From the NCBI RefSeq assembly GCF_014334115.1, contig NZ_CP060494.1, positions 1,828,501 to 1,892,500 on the forward strand: a stretch of 64,000 bases of DNA, in the 5' to 3' direction. This DNA is from Sphingosinithalassobacter sp. CS137 (lineage in GTDB: Bacteria > Pseudomonadota > Alphaproteobacteria > Sphingomonadales > Sphingomonadaceae). The notes beneath the pieces are model-generated. The model searched no databases, was not told where the DNA came from, and saw only the letters and a list, made by a program, of their open reading frames with translations. A program made the position numbers and the translations under genes. Below, in pieces: positions 8,706 through 17,022 of this stretch; position 1 is the first letter of the stretch, and each line of letters opens with the position of its first letter.

Positions 8706-8852
8706 CCTGGTTTCCCCCTATTCTTTGTAGCTTGCGCTATCCGCTCCCACTGCACCGCGCAACTGCGATTTCCTCTTGACGCTGCCGCCCGGCGCCCGGT
8801 ACGCCGCCTAAATCTATCGGGGGGGGCGTCTGCGACGTCGAAGCGCAGCGGG

Positions 8853-9263
8853 ATGAATAAGAACAGTTTTCATAGCCTTGGTGTTCGGATTTTCCGCTTT
8901 GGCGCTGTATCCGGCCTTGGTCTCCTATTAGATACGATTGCCTTTCTTGTTTTGCATTATTTTGGACTTCCCCCAGCGGCGGCAAATTTCCTGTCTGCAG
9001 GCCTTGCTGTCACTTTTGTATTCTTCGCCTCTGTAAAACGCATCTTCATTTATGAAGGGCATTTTGTTTTTCGCCTGCTGGCCGCTTATGTCGCCTATCA
9101 ATTCCTGGCGATTGCCGCAGCGTCCGCGGCGGTCGGATTTCTCGCAACGATATTCCCGAGCCTGCTGGCCAAACTGCTCATCCTTCCGGCAACATTTGCG
9201 GCGAACTTTGCCTTTATGTCTTTCCTGACTGGGAACATGTCGCATAACCGGGCACGGTCGTAA
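8853..9263 (+). CDS. GtrA family membrane protein
   Basis: A 136-residue protein with four transmembrane helices. The N-terminal stretch FRFGAVSGLGLLLDTIAFLV and later NFLSAGLAVTFVFFASVKRIF are typical of GtrA, a family thought to help flip polyprenyl-phosphate sugars made by a neighbouring GT2 enzyme. The next gene is a GT2, the usual partner. Upstream of the start is an 8-G tract (8819-8826) in the 147-bp gap to the divergent GT39-like gene. The 5' half of this gene is more AT-rich than its neighbours. Confidence 0.85.
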   Translation: MNKNSFHSLGVRIFRFGAVSGLGLLLDTIAFLVLHYFGLPPAAANFLSAGLAVTFVFFASVKRIFIYEGHFVFRLLAAYVAYQFLAIAAASAAVGFLATIFPSLLAKLLILPATFAANFAFMSFLTGNMSHNRARS

Positions 9264-9277
9264 GAAGCGGACACATC

Positions 9278-10072
9278 ATGCAAGAACGCACCCTCCTGTT
9301 CATTCCGATGTACAATTGTGCGGCGCAGATCGGGCGCGTGATCCGCCAGCTCACACCTGAGGTGCAGGCGCATCTTGCCGGGGTGCTGGTGGTCGATAAT
9401 CGCAGTACTGACAATGGCGCCGATGTAGCGGTGGCGGCGCTCGGCGACCTCGCCATCCCGGCAACGCTGGTGCGCAACGACGCCAATTACGGGCTCGGCG
9501 GATCGCACAAAGTAGCGTTTCAGCATGCGTTGGCGGGGGGGTATGACTATCTCGTCGTGCTCCATGGCGACGACCAGGGAAGCATCGCGGATCTATTGCC
9601 GCTTCTGGAGCGACGCGCCCACGAAAATTGTGATGCACTGCTTGGTGCGCGCTTCATGCAGGGCGCACGGCTAGAGGGCTATTCGCCGGCACGCACGCTG
9701 GGCAATCACGTCTTCAACCTGCTGTACTCGGCGGCGTTGCGCCAGCGCGTCCATGATCTTGGCAGCGGTCTCAACCTCTATCGTGTCGCCGCGTTGAAGG
9801 ACAAATGGTGGTACCGGAACGCAGATGATCTGACGTTCAACTATCACATGCTTCTGCGCAGTTATGCCGCAGGCTGGCGAATTTGCTATTTTCCGCTCAG
9901 CTGGCGTGAGGACGATCAGGTTTCCAACGTCAAGCTCTTCCGCCAGGCGACGCGCGTTGCGTCGCTTCCGCTGCTATATGCCCTGCGTCGGCGCCGTTAT
10001 CTGGAGACCGATTTCTCCAAATACGCACCGGGCCAATATACGAGTAGCGTTCAGGCCTCACTGCATGGCTGA
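9278..10072 (+). CDS. Glycosyltransferase family 2 (polyprenyl-phosphate sugar synthase-like)
   Basis: A 264-residue GT-A enzyme. It begins LLFIPMYNCAAQIGRVIRQL, followed by VVDNRSTDNGADVA (nucleotide-binding Asp), the metal-binding region VVLHGDDQGSIADLLP, GARFMQGARLEGYSP and SGLNLYRVAAL. This layout matches the DPM1/GtrB group, which transfers a sugar to polyprenyl phosphate. It has no C-terminal membrane helices; the adjacent GtrA and flippase-like proteins may supply membrane association. It starts 14 bases after gtrA and overlaps the next gene by 8 bases. Confidence 0.85.
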   Translation: MQERTLLFIPMYNCAAQIGRVIRQLTPEVQAHLAGVLVVDNRSTDNGADVAVAALGDLAIPATLVRNDANYGLGGSHKVAFQHALAGGYDYLVVLHGDDQGSIADLLPLLERRAHENCDALLGARFMQGARLEGYSPARTLGNHVFNLLYSAALRQRVHDLGSGLNLYRVAALKDKWWYRNADDLTFNYHMLLRSYAAGWRICYFPLSWREDDQVSNVKLFRQATRVASLPLLYALRRRRYLETDFSKYAPGQYTSSVQASLHG

Positions 10073-11024
10073 AACCCTTTCCAGGAAATCGGCGGCACCC
10101 GCGCTTCGCTGGCTGCGCGCAATTGCCTTTCTGGTGGGGCAGGCGGTACTGCTAGCCGTCACCGTTGCCGTTGCGGTCAAGCTTGCTACCGGGGTCCCCG
10201 GGACGCTGCATCCGCTGATGTTGCTGGCGACGATCCTGTATCTTGGCAGCCATTTGCTGCGCATTGCGCGTCTTGCGTTGATCATCGCCGATCCGCGGTG
10301 CAGTCTGCGTGTTCTCACCAGCTTTCACTTCTGGGCCGCTGCGGCGTCGCTCGCCATTCCGTTCAAACTTGGCGACGCATTGCGGGCCGGCGCGCTCGCG
10401 GCGGTCGTTGGCGGGACACGACACGGCGTGACCTTTGTCTGGATCGAGCGCCTGTTCGATGCTGCCATCTTCATGCCGCTGCTGCTGGTGGTGGCGCTGC
10501 TGGCGCCCGGATCGATTGGCATATTTGGCGGCTTCCTTGCGCTTACCATTGTGTTCGTACTCGCCAGTTTCGGGATGCTGCTGCTTGCGCCGGATAATCT
10601 CCGTCGGGCCGCTACTTTCATTCTGCGGCGCTACAACAGTCACGCCTCCATCGCCGCATTGCACCTTATCAAGACCGCGCGAAGCTTCCTAAGCGAGGCA
10701 GTCGACAAGCTGCGCGGCCGGACGCCGCTACTGCTTGCATATAGTCTGTTCATCTGGATTGCCGAACTTGCCGCGCTCTGGATCGTGTTACTGGCGACGA
10801 GCGGTGGCCAGGACCCAGTGGTGGCGCTGCTGGCGTTCTTTTCGTCCGTGGTCGAAGGGCGGACGCTGCCCAGCAGTCTGGATGGGGGTGTGGCCAGGCC
10901 ATTCGATCTTGGCGTTGGATATGTGCTCGTCACTCAGCTGCCGTTGGCATTGTGTGGATTGCTTGCCAGCTGGCATTTTGGCCGGTGGAGCCTGACTGCC
11001 GCCGGACGGAGAAGTGCACGATGA
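10065..11024 (+). CDS. Flippase-like membrane protein (lysylphosphatidylglycerol synthase TM / UPF0104 type)
   Basis: A 319-residue protein with about seven to eight hydrophobic helices. FKLGDALRAGAL, the re-entrant stretch FVWIERLFDAAIFMPLL and the C-terminal SSLDGGVARPFDLGVGY resemble the membrane domain of MprF/AglD-type proteins. No synthase domain is present. The family is linked to lipid translocation or lipid-carrier sugar transfer; here it follows a GT2 and precedes a kinase-HAD-nucleotidyltransferase cassette, so a role in moving or using a lipid-linked intermediate is inferred. Start and stop overlap both neighbours (8 and 4 bases). Confidence 0.7.
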   Translation: MAETLSRKSAAPALRWLRAIAFLVGQAVLLAVTVAVAVKLATGVPGTLHPLMLLATILYLGSHLLRIARLALIIADPRCSLRVLTSFHFWAAAASLAIPFKLGDALRAGALAAVVGGTRHGVTFVWIERLFDAAIFMPLLLVVALLAPGSIGIFGGFLALTIVFVLASFGMLLLAPDNLRRAATFILRRYNSHASIAALHLIKTARSFLSEAVDKLRGRTPLLLAYSLFIWIAELAALWIVLLATSGGQDPVVALLAFFSSVVEGRTLPSSLDGGVARPFDLGVGYVLVTQLPLALCGLLASWHFGRWSLTAAGRRSAR

Positions 11025-12493
11025 GCCTCACGCTATTGTACGACAGCTCCGCCCCGGCCGCGCCCTCCATCACTGCGCTCCTGGGGATAGCGAATTTTCG
11101 CGATCTGGTCTTTCGGCGGCGCAGCCTGCTGCACTGGCTTACCGGCGGCGCGCGCGAGGCTGGATTGGAAGACCCGATCGAACTGCGCTCGACCGCAGAC
11201 TGGCAAGCATTGATCGATGGCATCGATCCGGACGCCCCCGATGACGCGCTGTATCTTCTGTGTCCCGCGAATATCGGTGTGCTGGCGGATGCGGCACAGC
11301 TTGGCCTGTTCTTGCGGCAGTCGGCCTATGCCCCCGCACTTTATCATATTCCGACGCTCAACGCGGGCGGCCGTGCGGGATGGATGCTGCTTTCCGCCAG
11401 GCTCCTGCGCGAGCGCGGTGCCAATCTTGCCAGTGCCGAAACGCGGCAGGAGGTGGGAGAGACCCTGATGGAAGTCAGTGGCCGTATCGGGCTGGTCGAT
11501 CTCAATGAAGAGAGTGCGCTGCTCGAATTTCTCGGGGGCGGTTTCGATGCGCGATATTTCAACGAGCTTACACTGAATCGTTACATCGTCAGAAAAAGCT
11601 CGGCCGATCGCACCAAGCTAAAGCGCGAATTTGATTTCCATGCGCTGATTCCTCCGGAAATGCGCATGTTCTTCCTCACTCCGTTCGATTTTGCAGAGGA
11701 CGAACAAAGCGCACGGTACCAGATGGAGCGGCTGTTCGTTCCCGACATGGCGTTGCAGTGGATCCATAGCGGTCTGCAGCAGAAGGAGTTTGAGCAGTTT
11801 CTCGACCGGCTGTTCTATTTCGTCTCCCGGCGCGCCGAACGACCCGCGAGCCAGGAGGAAGTAGCCGCCGTTGCCGACGCGCTATACTGGCGGAAAGTCG
11901 AGGAACGGATCGAGCAGTTGCGGAAGCTTCCCGCCTATCCAGCGCTTGCTCCGCTGCTGGAGCGTGCGGTGGGCGGCATAGACAATCTGCTTGCAAGGTA
12001 TCGCGCGGCTTTTGAAAAGCACCGGCACCGGCTGCTGGGAAACAAGCTGGTGGTCGGGCATGGAGATCTGTGCTTTTCGAACATGCTTTACAGTAAGCCG
12101 ACCCAGTCACTGAAGCTGATAGATCCCCGCGGTGCCACGAATGCAGCGGACCTTTATACTCACCCCTATTATGACATCGCCAAGATCAGCCATTCGGTTC
12201 TCGGCAACTATGATTTCATCAACCATGACATGTTCGAAGTGCAGGTCGACGAGGAACTGCGCCTGAGCGTCGAACTGGACCGCAGTCCCCCGGCATGGGC
12301 CGGTACGCTGTTCCTTGAGCGTGTGCGGGAGGCGGGCTTCGACCCCTATGTCATGCGCCTTGGAGAAGCTTCGTTGTTTGTCAGCATGTTGCCGCTGCAC
12401 ATTGATCGCCCGCGCAAGGTGCTGGGCTTTGCGATCAATGCGGCGACCATTCTTGATCAACTCATCGGGCGACCTGCAGGAGTTCTGACGTGA
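11021..12493 (+). CDS. APH-fold small-molecule kinase of a capsule-type cassette
   Basis: A 490-residue protein. The C-terminal half has the aminoglycoside/choline kinase catalytic motif VVGHGDLCFSNML (from about residue 345; Asp349 predicted base, Asn354 metal ligand) and the second metal motif LIDPRGA (about 366-372). KISHSVLGNYDFINHDMF follows. The first 200 residues do not look like a kinase and are not recognised. Similar proteins occur in capsule loci beside BcbF/EcbF-like HAD proteins and nucleotidyltransferases, as here. By analogy with LicA-LicC the kinase would phosphorylate a small alcohol or amino alcohol before nucleotide activation; the substrate is unknown. ATGA overlap with the upstream gene. 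Confidence 0.7.
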   Translation: MSLTLLYDSSAPAAPSITALLGIANFRDLVFRRRSLLHWLTGGAREAGLEDPIELRSTADWQALIDGIDPDAPDDALYLLCPANIGVLADAAQLGLFLRQSAYAPALYHIPTLNAGGRAGWMLLSARLLRERGANLASAETRQEVGETLMEVSGRIGLVDLNEESALLEFLGGGFDARYFNELTLNRYIVRKSSADRTKLKREFDFHALIPPEMRMFFLTPFDFAEDEQSARYQMERLFVPDMALQWIHSGLQQKEFEQFLDRLFYFVSRRAERPASQEEVAAVADALYWRKVEERIEQLRKLPAYPALAPLLERAVGGIDNLLARYRAAFEKHRHRLLGNKLVVGHGDLCFSNMLYSKPTQSLKLIDPRGATNAADLYTHPYYDIAKISHSVLGNYDFINHDMFEVQVDEELRLSVELDRSPPAWAGTLFLERVREAGFDPYVMRLGEASLFVSMLPLHIDRPRKVLGFAINAATILDQLIGRPAGVLT

Positions 12494-12888
12494 TCCGACG
12501 TGAAAAGTGCATCGTCTTCGATATCGACGGCACGATCTGTACGATCAAGACTGCTGACCAGAGCTATGACGATGTCGTGCCGCACCCGGAGGTGCTGGCG
12601 AAGCTGCGGGAGTATCGCGCGCTTGGCTTTTACATCATCCTCGCGACGTCCCGGAACATGAATTCCTACAACGGCAATGTCGGCTTGCTGGTTGCCCGCA
12701 CTGCAAAGCAGTTGTTCGCGTGGTTCGACCGCTACGATATTCCCTATGACGAGCTACATGTGGGCAAGCCATGGCCAGGCAGAAACGGCTTCTATGTCGA
12801 TGACAAGGCCATTCGCCCCGACGAGTTCGTCAACCTCGACTATGCCCAGATTCTGGCACTGGTGGGCGATGCGCAGGAGGCCGAATGA
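12490..12888 (+). CDS. BcbF/EcbF-like capsule HAD protein
   Basis: A 132-residue minimal HAD-superfamily protein without a cap domain. Motif I is FDIDGT with Asp11 and Asp13, motif II is ATSRN, and the motif IV region is VDDKAIRP with Asp104 and Asp105. The stretches YNGNVG and VGKPWPGRNGFYVDDK match what I recall of the small capsule-biosynthesis phosphatases BcbF/EcbF of Pasteurella multocida and Cj1435-like proteins of Campylobacter. It probably dephosphorylates a small intermediate. It starts with GTG overlapping the kinase stop and overlaps the next start, so all three genes are translationally coupled. Confidence 0.8.
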   Translation: MIRREKCIVFDIDGTICTIKTADQSYDDVVPHPEVLAKLREYRALGFYIILATSRNMNSYNGNVGLLVARTAKQLFAWFDRYDIPYDELHVGKPWPGRNGFYVDDKAIRPDEFVNLDYAQILALVGDAQEAE

Positions 12889-13622
12889 CCACCGCGATCA
12901 TCACCATGGCTGGCTTTGGAAGACGCTTCCTGGATGCCGGCTACACGGTCCCCAAATATTGTATCGAAGTGCACGACCGCTCGCTGTTCTGCTGGTCGAT
13001 GGCCAGCCTGCGCGGGTTCATCGAGGCGGGCGCGGACTTTGTCTTCATTGTTCGCAGCGCTGATGCGGCGGCGGATTTCATTGCACGTGAGGCGCGCAAG
13101 GCGGGGATCGCACGGTTCGAGATAGTTGAGCTCGACGCGCCCACCGATGGACAGGCAACCACGGCCATGCTCGCGGCACCCGCTGTGGCGCGCTCGGCCG
13201 AGCCGATGCTGATCTACAATATCGACACGTTCGTGCATCCTGACATGCTCCCTGCGCCGAGGGTTCGCGGGGAAGGCTGGATTCCCTGCTTTGCCGCAGA
13301 GGGCGACCATTGGAGCTTTGTCAGAACCGATGCCAATGGTCGGGCCGTCGAGGTGCGCGAAAAGGTCCGGATCGCGCCGCATGCGACGATTGGCCTTTAT
13401 TGGTTCGGTTCGTTCGATCTATATGCGCGCACGTATCACGAATTCTATGCAGATCCGGCCAATCTGGAAGCGAATGAGCGCTATGTCGCGCCGATGTACA
13501 ATCATCTGATCCGCCAGGGCTCGCCGGTCTATATCCACGATGTCCCGCTCGAAGCGGTGGTTCCGCTTGGCGTGCCTCGTGATGTGGAAGCGTTCAGGGA
13601 GAGTGACCCGCCACACCTTTGA
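12885..13622 (+). CDS. Capsule-type nucleotidyltransferase
   Basis: A 245-residue NTP-transferase fold protein. The N-terminal signature MAGFGRRFLDAGYTVPKY (residues 8-25) gives the nucleotide-binding glycine loop and the phosphate-binding Lys. YNIDTFVHP supplies the metal-binding Asp, and the middle contains DGQATTAML. The layout suits enzymes that couple a sugar phosphate or alditol phosphate to CTP or UTP. As the third gene of the kinase-HAD cassette it probably makes an NDP-activated decoration for the polysaccharide (inference). It is the last gene of the operon and is convergent with a methyltransferase 23 bases away. Confidence 0.78.
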   Translation: MTTAIITMAGFGRRFLDAGYTVPKYCIEVHDRSLFCWSMASLRGFIEAGADFVFIVRSADAAADFIAREARKAGIARFEIVELDAPTDGQATTAMLAAPAVARSAEPMLIYNIDTFVHPDMLPAPRVRGEGWIPCFAAEGDHWSFVRTDANGRAVEVREKVRIAPHATIGLYWFGSFDLYARTYHEFYADPANLEANERYVAPMYNHLIRQGSPVYIHDVPLEAVVPLGVPRDVEAFRESDPPHL

Positions 13623-13645
13623 GGGGTGATCGCGCCCTGAGTCCC

Positions 13646-14440
13646 TCACGCGTCGGGCTTGCGCGCCAGGATCACCAGATTGTGGAACAGCGCGTCCGAG
13701 CGAGGCAGGATCTTGCTCGTCCCCAACCCCAGCAATGTGGTAGGAAAGATCAACCCGAGTTGTATCAAGGGCCGGAGCGGACCCAGTTTAACGCCAATCT
13801 CTTGATGCAGATAGGCAATCCACAATTGGGCGATTGAACGGACATAATTGCCTGACTTGCGAAGTTCTACGACCTCATAGCCTGCCCTGGCGAGAAGATG
13901 TGGCACCGCGAAGCTGGTGTAGCGGGCAAAGTCGTAAGGTGCCTCATGCTCGTCCCAGGCAAAGGGAACCGAAAACAAAAGCGTTCCACCCGGGCGCAGT
14001 ACGCGCCGGATTTCCGCCAGCATCTCCTCAAGATTGAAGACATGCTCGAAGGTTTCGAAGCTAACGACCGCATCGAACGAGCTGGCGTCGAAAGGGATGG
14101 TCTTGCCGTCGTAAAAGACGTCGACCTCGCTATTCTTGTGGTCATGCCCGCTCTCGCCGACGTCGAGCCCGATATAGGCTTCGGCATGATCGAACAGATG
14201 GCGATAGGGTTTCGATCCGCAACCAAAATCAAGGATGCGACCCTTCGCCTGCGGCGCGAGCACAGCGATCGATTGATGCAATGCCCGGCGAATGAGGAAA
14301 TAGGGGTTCGCGACCAGCCCGATCAGGCGAGGGTCGAATTTTTCGCGCTTGAGCAGGCGCGCAATACGCCCCTGCCCGCCGTTTGCCCGGTTCGGAAGCA
14401 TGGCCGCCGCTTCTCGACCGTCGATGGATCGCGCCGGCAT
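13646..14440 (-). CDS. Class I SAM-dependent methyltransferase
   Basis: A 264-residue methyltransferase of the Methyltransf_11 type. The SAM-binding loop is ILDFGCGSKPY, followed by YIGLDV (acidic residue contacting the ribose), FDAVVSFETFEHV and RVLRPGGTLLFSVPF. The substrate is not evident; in this locus a sugar hydroxyl of the polysaccharide or its lipid-linked precursor is likely. The ATG at 14440 was chosen because GGAGGAG precedes it at good spacing; ATG at 14458 would put the start 2 bases after the polymerase stop. Confidence 0.8.
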   Translation of the reverse strand: MPARSIDGREAAAMLPNRANGGQGRIARLLKREKFDPRLIGLVANPYFLIRRALHQSIAVLAPQAKGRILDFGCGSKPYRHLFDHAEAYIGLDVGESGHDHKNSEVDVFYDGKTIPFDASSFDAVVSFETFEHVFNLEEMLAEIRRVLRPGGTLLFSVPFAWDEHEAPYDFARYTSFAVPHLLARAGYEVVELRKSGNYVRSIAQLWIAYLHQEIGVKLGPLRPLIQLGLIFPTTLLGLGTSKILPRSDALFHNLVILARKPDA

Positions 14441-14460
14441 GTTCGTCTCCTCCGCCATCG

Positions 14461-15663
14461 TCAGCTTAGTCCCGCCGCCTTTCGCTCGACGAGCAGCCAT
14501 GCGAGCAGCATGCTGATGCCGATCTGCGTGTCGATTGCCGTCATCGCTGGCGTCACGGCGCAGCTGATTACCAGCAGTGCGGCCGTGGGTACCGCAGTGG
14601 GCGTGACGGCCCCGCGCACTACGCTGAACATCCAGAGCGCAAAGCCCCCAGCCCCCAGCACTCCCATGCGCAGGGCAAAATCGTAAAAGGTGCTGTGCGT
14701 GGAAATGAACAGGCGATTGTCGGCATCCTCGGTCGTCAGGCCCCAGCTGATGCGGCCCACGTCGCCGAACCAGTTAGTGATATATTCGGTCCCGAAACCG
14801 ACCCCCAAGCCGTGGCTTTGCATAACCGCCAACTGCGCGTCGCGCCAAAAGATCGTGCGCACGCCAGAATTTCCGTCGAGGGTGTAGATCGCGTCATAGT
14901 AGAAGGGACTGATCAGCTGGAACGCCATCAGCGCGATGAAGAGCATGATGAGCATGGTCGTGCGTCCGCCGACCAAGCGCGCTCCCATATTGATGAGCGC
15001 GAACAATCTTGTCGCAGCTGAGGTGGACACCAGTGCGGTGAATAGCGTCAGCAGGATTTGCAGGCGCCACCGCCCGTCGACGCGATGCGCGGCGATTCCA
15101 AGCATGAGAAGCAGGGGCAGGGTGTCGTTGTTCGGGCTGTACAGGCCGTAGATGCCGAGCGGCACATCGGCATACCAGTACAAATCCTGTTCCCAGAAAC
15201 TGGCGATGAAGCGGATAACGAATGCGATCGCGCAAAGCAGCAGCGCATATTCGATGATAAACCGCCGATATTGCCAGAACAGCAGAAACATCGCCGTCGT
15301 CAAGATTGGCGTCGTGACAAGTGGAATCCACTGGCGAAGCGCCGCAAAATCGTCGTGATAAATAGTCCAGGCACTGGGAAGGACATCAAAGCGCGAAAGG
15401 ATTATATAGAAGAACGACAGGACGACCAGAAAGCGCTGGCCGGGAAAGAATTTCAGCTGGCGGCTCCCTGCACAGGCAAGCGCGGCCAGCCCGACGATAA
15501 AGATATAGGCCAGCTCTCCGAACTCACGCGTGATCGTGAACAGACTACCATAGAGAAGCGCGGGAATGGCCAGCAGGCCCCAATAGTCGCCCTGAATCGG
15601 CGCGACGGCGTTACTCGGGCCGAGGTTGGGCGGCGCGGCAATGGCGGGCGGTCGGCTTGCCAT
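14461..15663 (-). CDS. Wzy-like polysaccharide polymerase / O-antigen ligase family protein
   Basis: A 400-residue protein with about 10-12 hydrophobic helices and one larger soluble loop near residues 270-330. That loop contains SHGLGVGFGTEY and ISTHSTFYDFALRMGVLG, the latter close to the O-antigen ligase (Wzy_C) signature seen in many polymerases. It would polymerise repeat units from their polyprenyl carrier on the periplasmic face. It lies between the methyltransferase and a Wzx-like flippase (4-base gap), a standard Wzx/Wzy pairing. Confidence 0.75.
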   Translation of the reverse strand: MASRPPAIAAPPNLGPSNAVAPIQGDYWGLLAIPALLYGSLFTITREFGELAYIFIVGLAALACAGSRQLKFFPGQRFLVVLSFFYIILSRFDVLPSAWTIYHDDFAALRQWIPLVTTPILTTAMFLLFWQYRRFIIEYALLLCAIAFVIRFIASFWEQDLYWYADVPLGIYGLYSPNNDTLPLLLMLGIAAHRVDGRWRLQILLTLFTALVSTSAATRLFALINMGARLVGGRTTMLIMLFIALMAFQLISPFYYDAIYTLDGNSGVRTIFWRDAQLAVMQSHGLGVGFGTEYITNWFGDVGRISWGLTTEDADNRLFISTHSTFYDFALRMGVLGAGGFALWMFSVVRGAVTPTAVPTAALLVISCAVTPAMTAIDTQIGISMLLAWLLVERKAAGLS

Positions 15664-15667
15664 TGCT

Positions 15668-16981
15668 TCAGGCCTTCCCTTCGCGATAGGTGCGCGCCGA
15701 GTCCAGACATATCCGCCGGCGTAGCGCCAGCGCCAGCCCCGAGACTTCGATAATATAAAGGCAAAGCAACGCGATTGCCAAACCCACGATGCCGAACAGG
15801 TGCAGCAAGGGAATGACGATCAGTAACGATGCTCCCACTCCCGCCAGGTTCGGCAGAAGAAGTTGGTCGCTTGCGCCCAGGGCATGAAGCCAGGAAGAAA
15901 GCGGATTATGAAGCAATATGGCGACGTACATAAGACTGAGCCAGGGCAGAAGAACCGAGTATTCGAGATATTTCGGGCCGACGAGAGCTGATACGACAGG
16001 GCGCCCGAACAGCGCGAAAAATGCCAGCAGCACCAGCCCGAGCAGGACGAACAACAGGCTGAGCTGGCGCGTTACCTGATACAGGCGGGCATTGCCGTAT
16101 TTGCGGTGCAGCTCGACATATTTGACCGGCAGAACCACGACAATCGCCTGATAGAGCAGATTGAGTACGCTGGTAATCTGAAACATGGCGCGAAACCCCC
16201 CGACCGCCGCCGGGCCGAGCAGAACGCTCGCCATGGCGAGGCCCGCATCGGGGCCCAGCCTGGACGACAGCGCGGTCGGTACCATCCATCGAGAATAATG
16301 CCACGTCCTTCCCGCAGTGGCCCAGAAGGCTGCGGCCGATAGCTGCGTTCCCTGGATGATTGCAACCAGGCCGATCGCCGCCAGCAGGAGCGTCAGGGCC
16401 GCCAGACCCCAGGTGGCCGCGCCGAGCAGCGTCAAGTCCGTCGCCCCTCGAATGCAAAGCAATACCAGGCCGATCGAAAGCAGGGCCCGCGCGCCTTCTA
16501 GCAGGTTGAGCAACCCCAGCTTGCCAGCGACGATCAATGCGCGACGATTATATTCCACCAGCATCCAACCGCAGGCAAAGGGGCCAAGGCCGACCCCCAA
16601 CCATGTCGGCATATCCAACCATGCCGCTCCGGCGACACCCGCCAGCCCGGCAATGATGCCGGCCCCCGCCGCATAGGCGAGCGCCAGCAGGCTAATCCCC
16701 ACCAGGCAGTCCTGATCCACCGAGCCGTCATCGGCACGCGACAGGATCTGTGCGGGAATCTGAACGAGGACATAGTGGAACGCCGTCAGGACGGCGACGA
16801 CGATCCAACCAAGCGCCCAATAGCCGAACAAATGGGGTCCGAGCGCTCCTGCGAGCAGGATGTTGACTGCGAAATTGCCGCCGCTCGCAAAAACCTGGCT
16901 GACCAGTGCACTCGCGAACAACCGCTGTCCGCTCGCCAGTGCCAGCAGGCGAGCGACCCGCGAAGTCCGGTGATCATCCAT
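15668..16981 (-). CDS. Wzx-like repeat-unit flippase (MOP superfamily)
   Basis: A 437-residue protein with about 12 transmembrane helices spread evenly over its length, as in oligosaccharide flippases. The first helix region is SQVFASGGNFAVNILLAGAL, and the second half has a motif around LYQAIVVVLPVKYVELHRKY. It would move the lipid-linked repeat unit to the periplasm for the Wzy-like enzyme encoded next. The frame runs upstream to 17092, but that extension is hydrophilic and approaches the neighbouring gene, so the ATG at 16981 was chosen. Confidence 0.78.
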   Translation of the reverse strand: MDDHRTSRVARLLALASGQRLFASALVSQVFASGGNFAVNILLAGALGPHLFGYWALGWIVVAVLTAFHYVLVQIPAQILSRADDGSVDQDCLVGISLLALAYAAGAGIIAGLAGVAGAAWLDMPTWLGVGLGPFACGWMLVEYNRRALIVAGKLGLLNLLEGARALLSIGLVLLCIRGATDLTLLGAATWGLAALTLLLAAIGLVAIIQGTQLSAAAFWATAGRTWHYSRWMVPTALSSRLGPDAGLAMASVLLGPAAVGGFRAMFQITSVLNLLYQAIVVVLPVKYVELHRKYGNARLYQVTRQLSLLFVLLGLVLLAFFALFGRPVVSALVGPKYLEYSVLLPWLSLMYVAILLHNPLSSWLHALGASDQLLLPNLAGVGASLLIVIPLLHLFGIVGLAIALLCLYIIEVSGLALALRRRICLDSARTYREGKA

Positions 16982-17022
16982 CAAGCGCTGTCCGCCTACC
17001 CTGTCTGTTGCCGGTGAGGCCT

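Noticed and set aside
8776..8815. TTGACG upstream of gtrA as a promoter
   Set aside because: No acceptable -10 lies 16-18 bases downstream; the AT-rich TAAATCT is 27 bases away.
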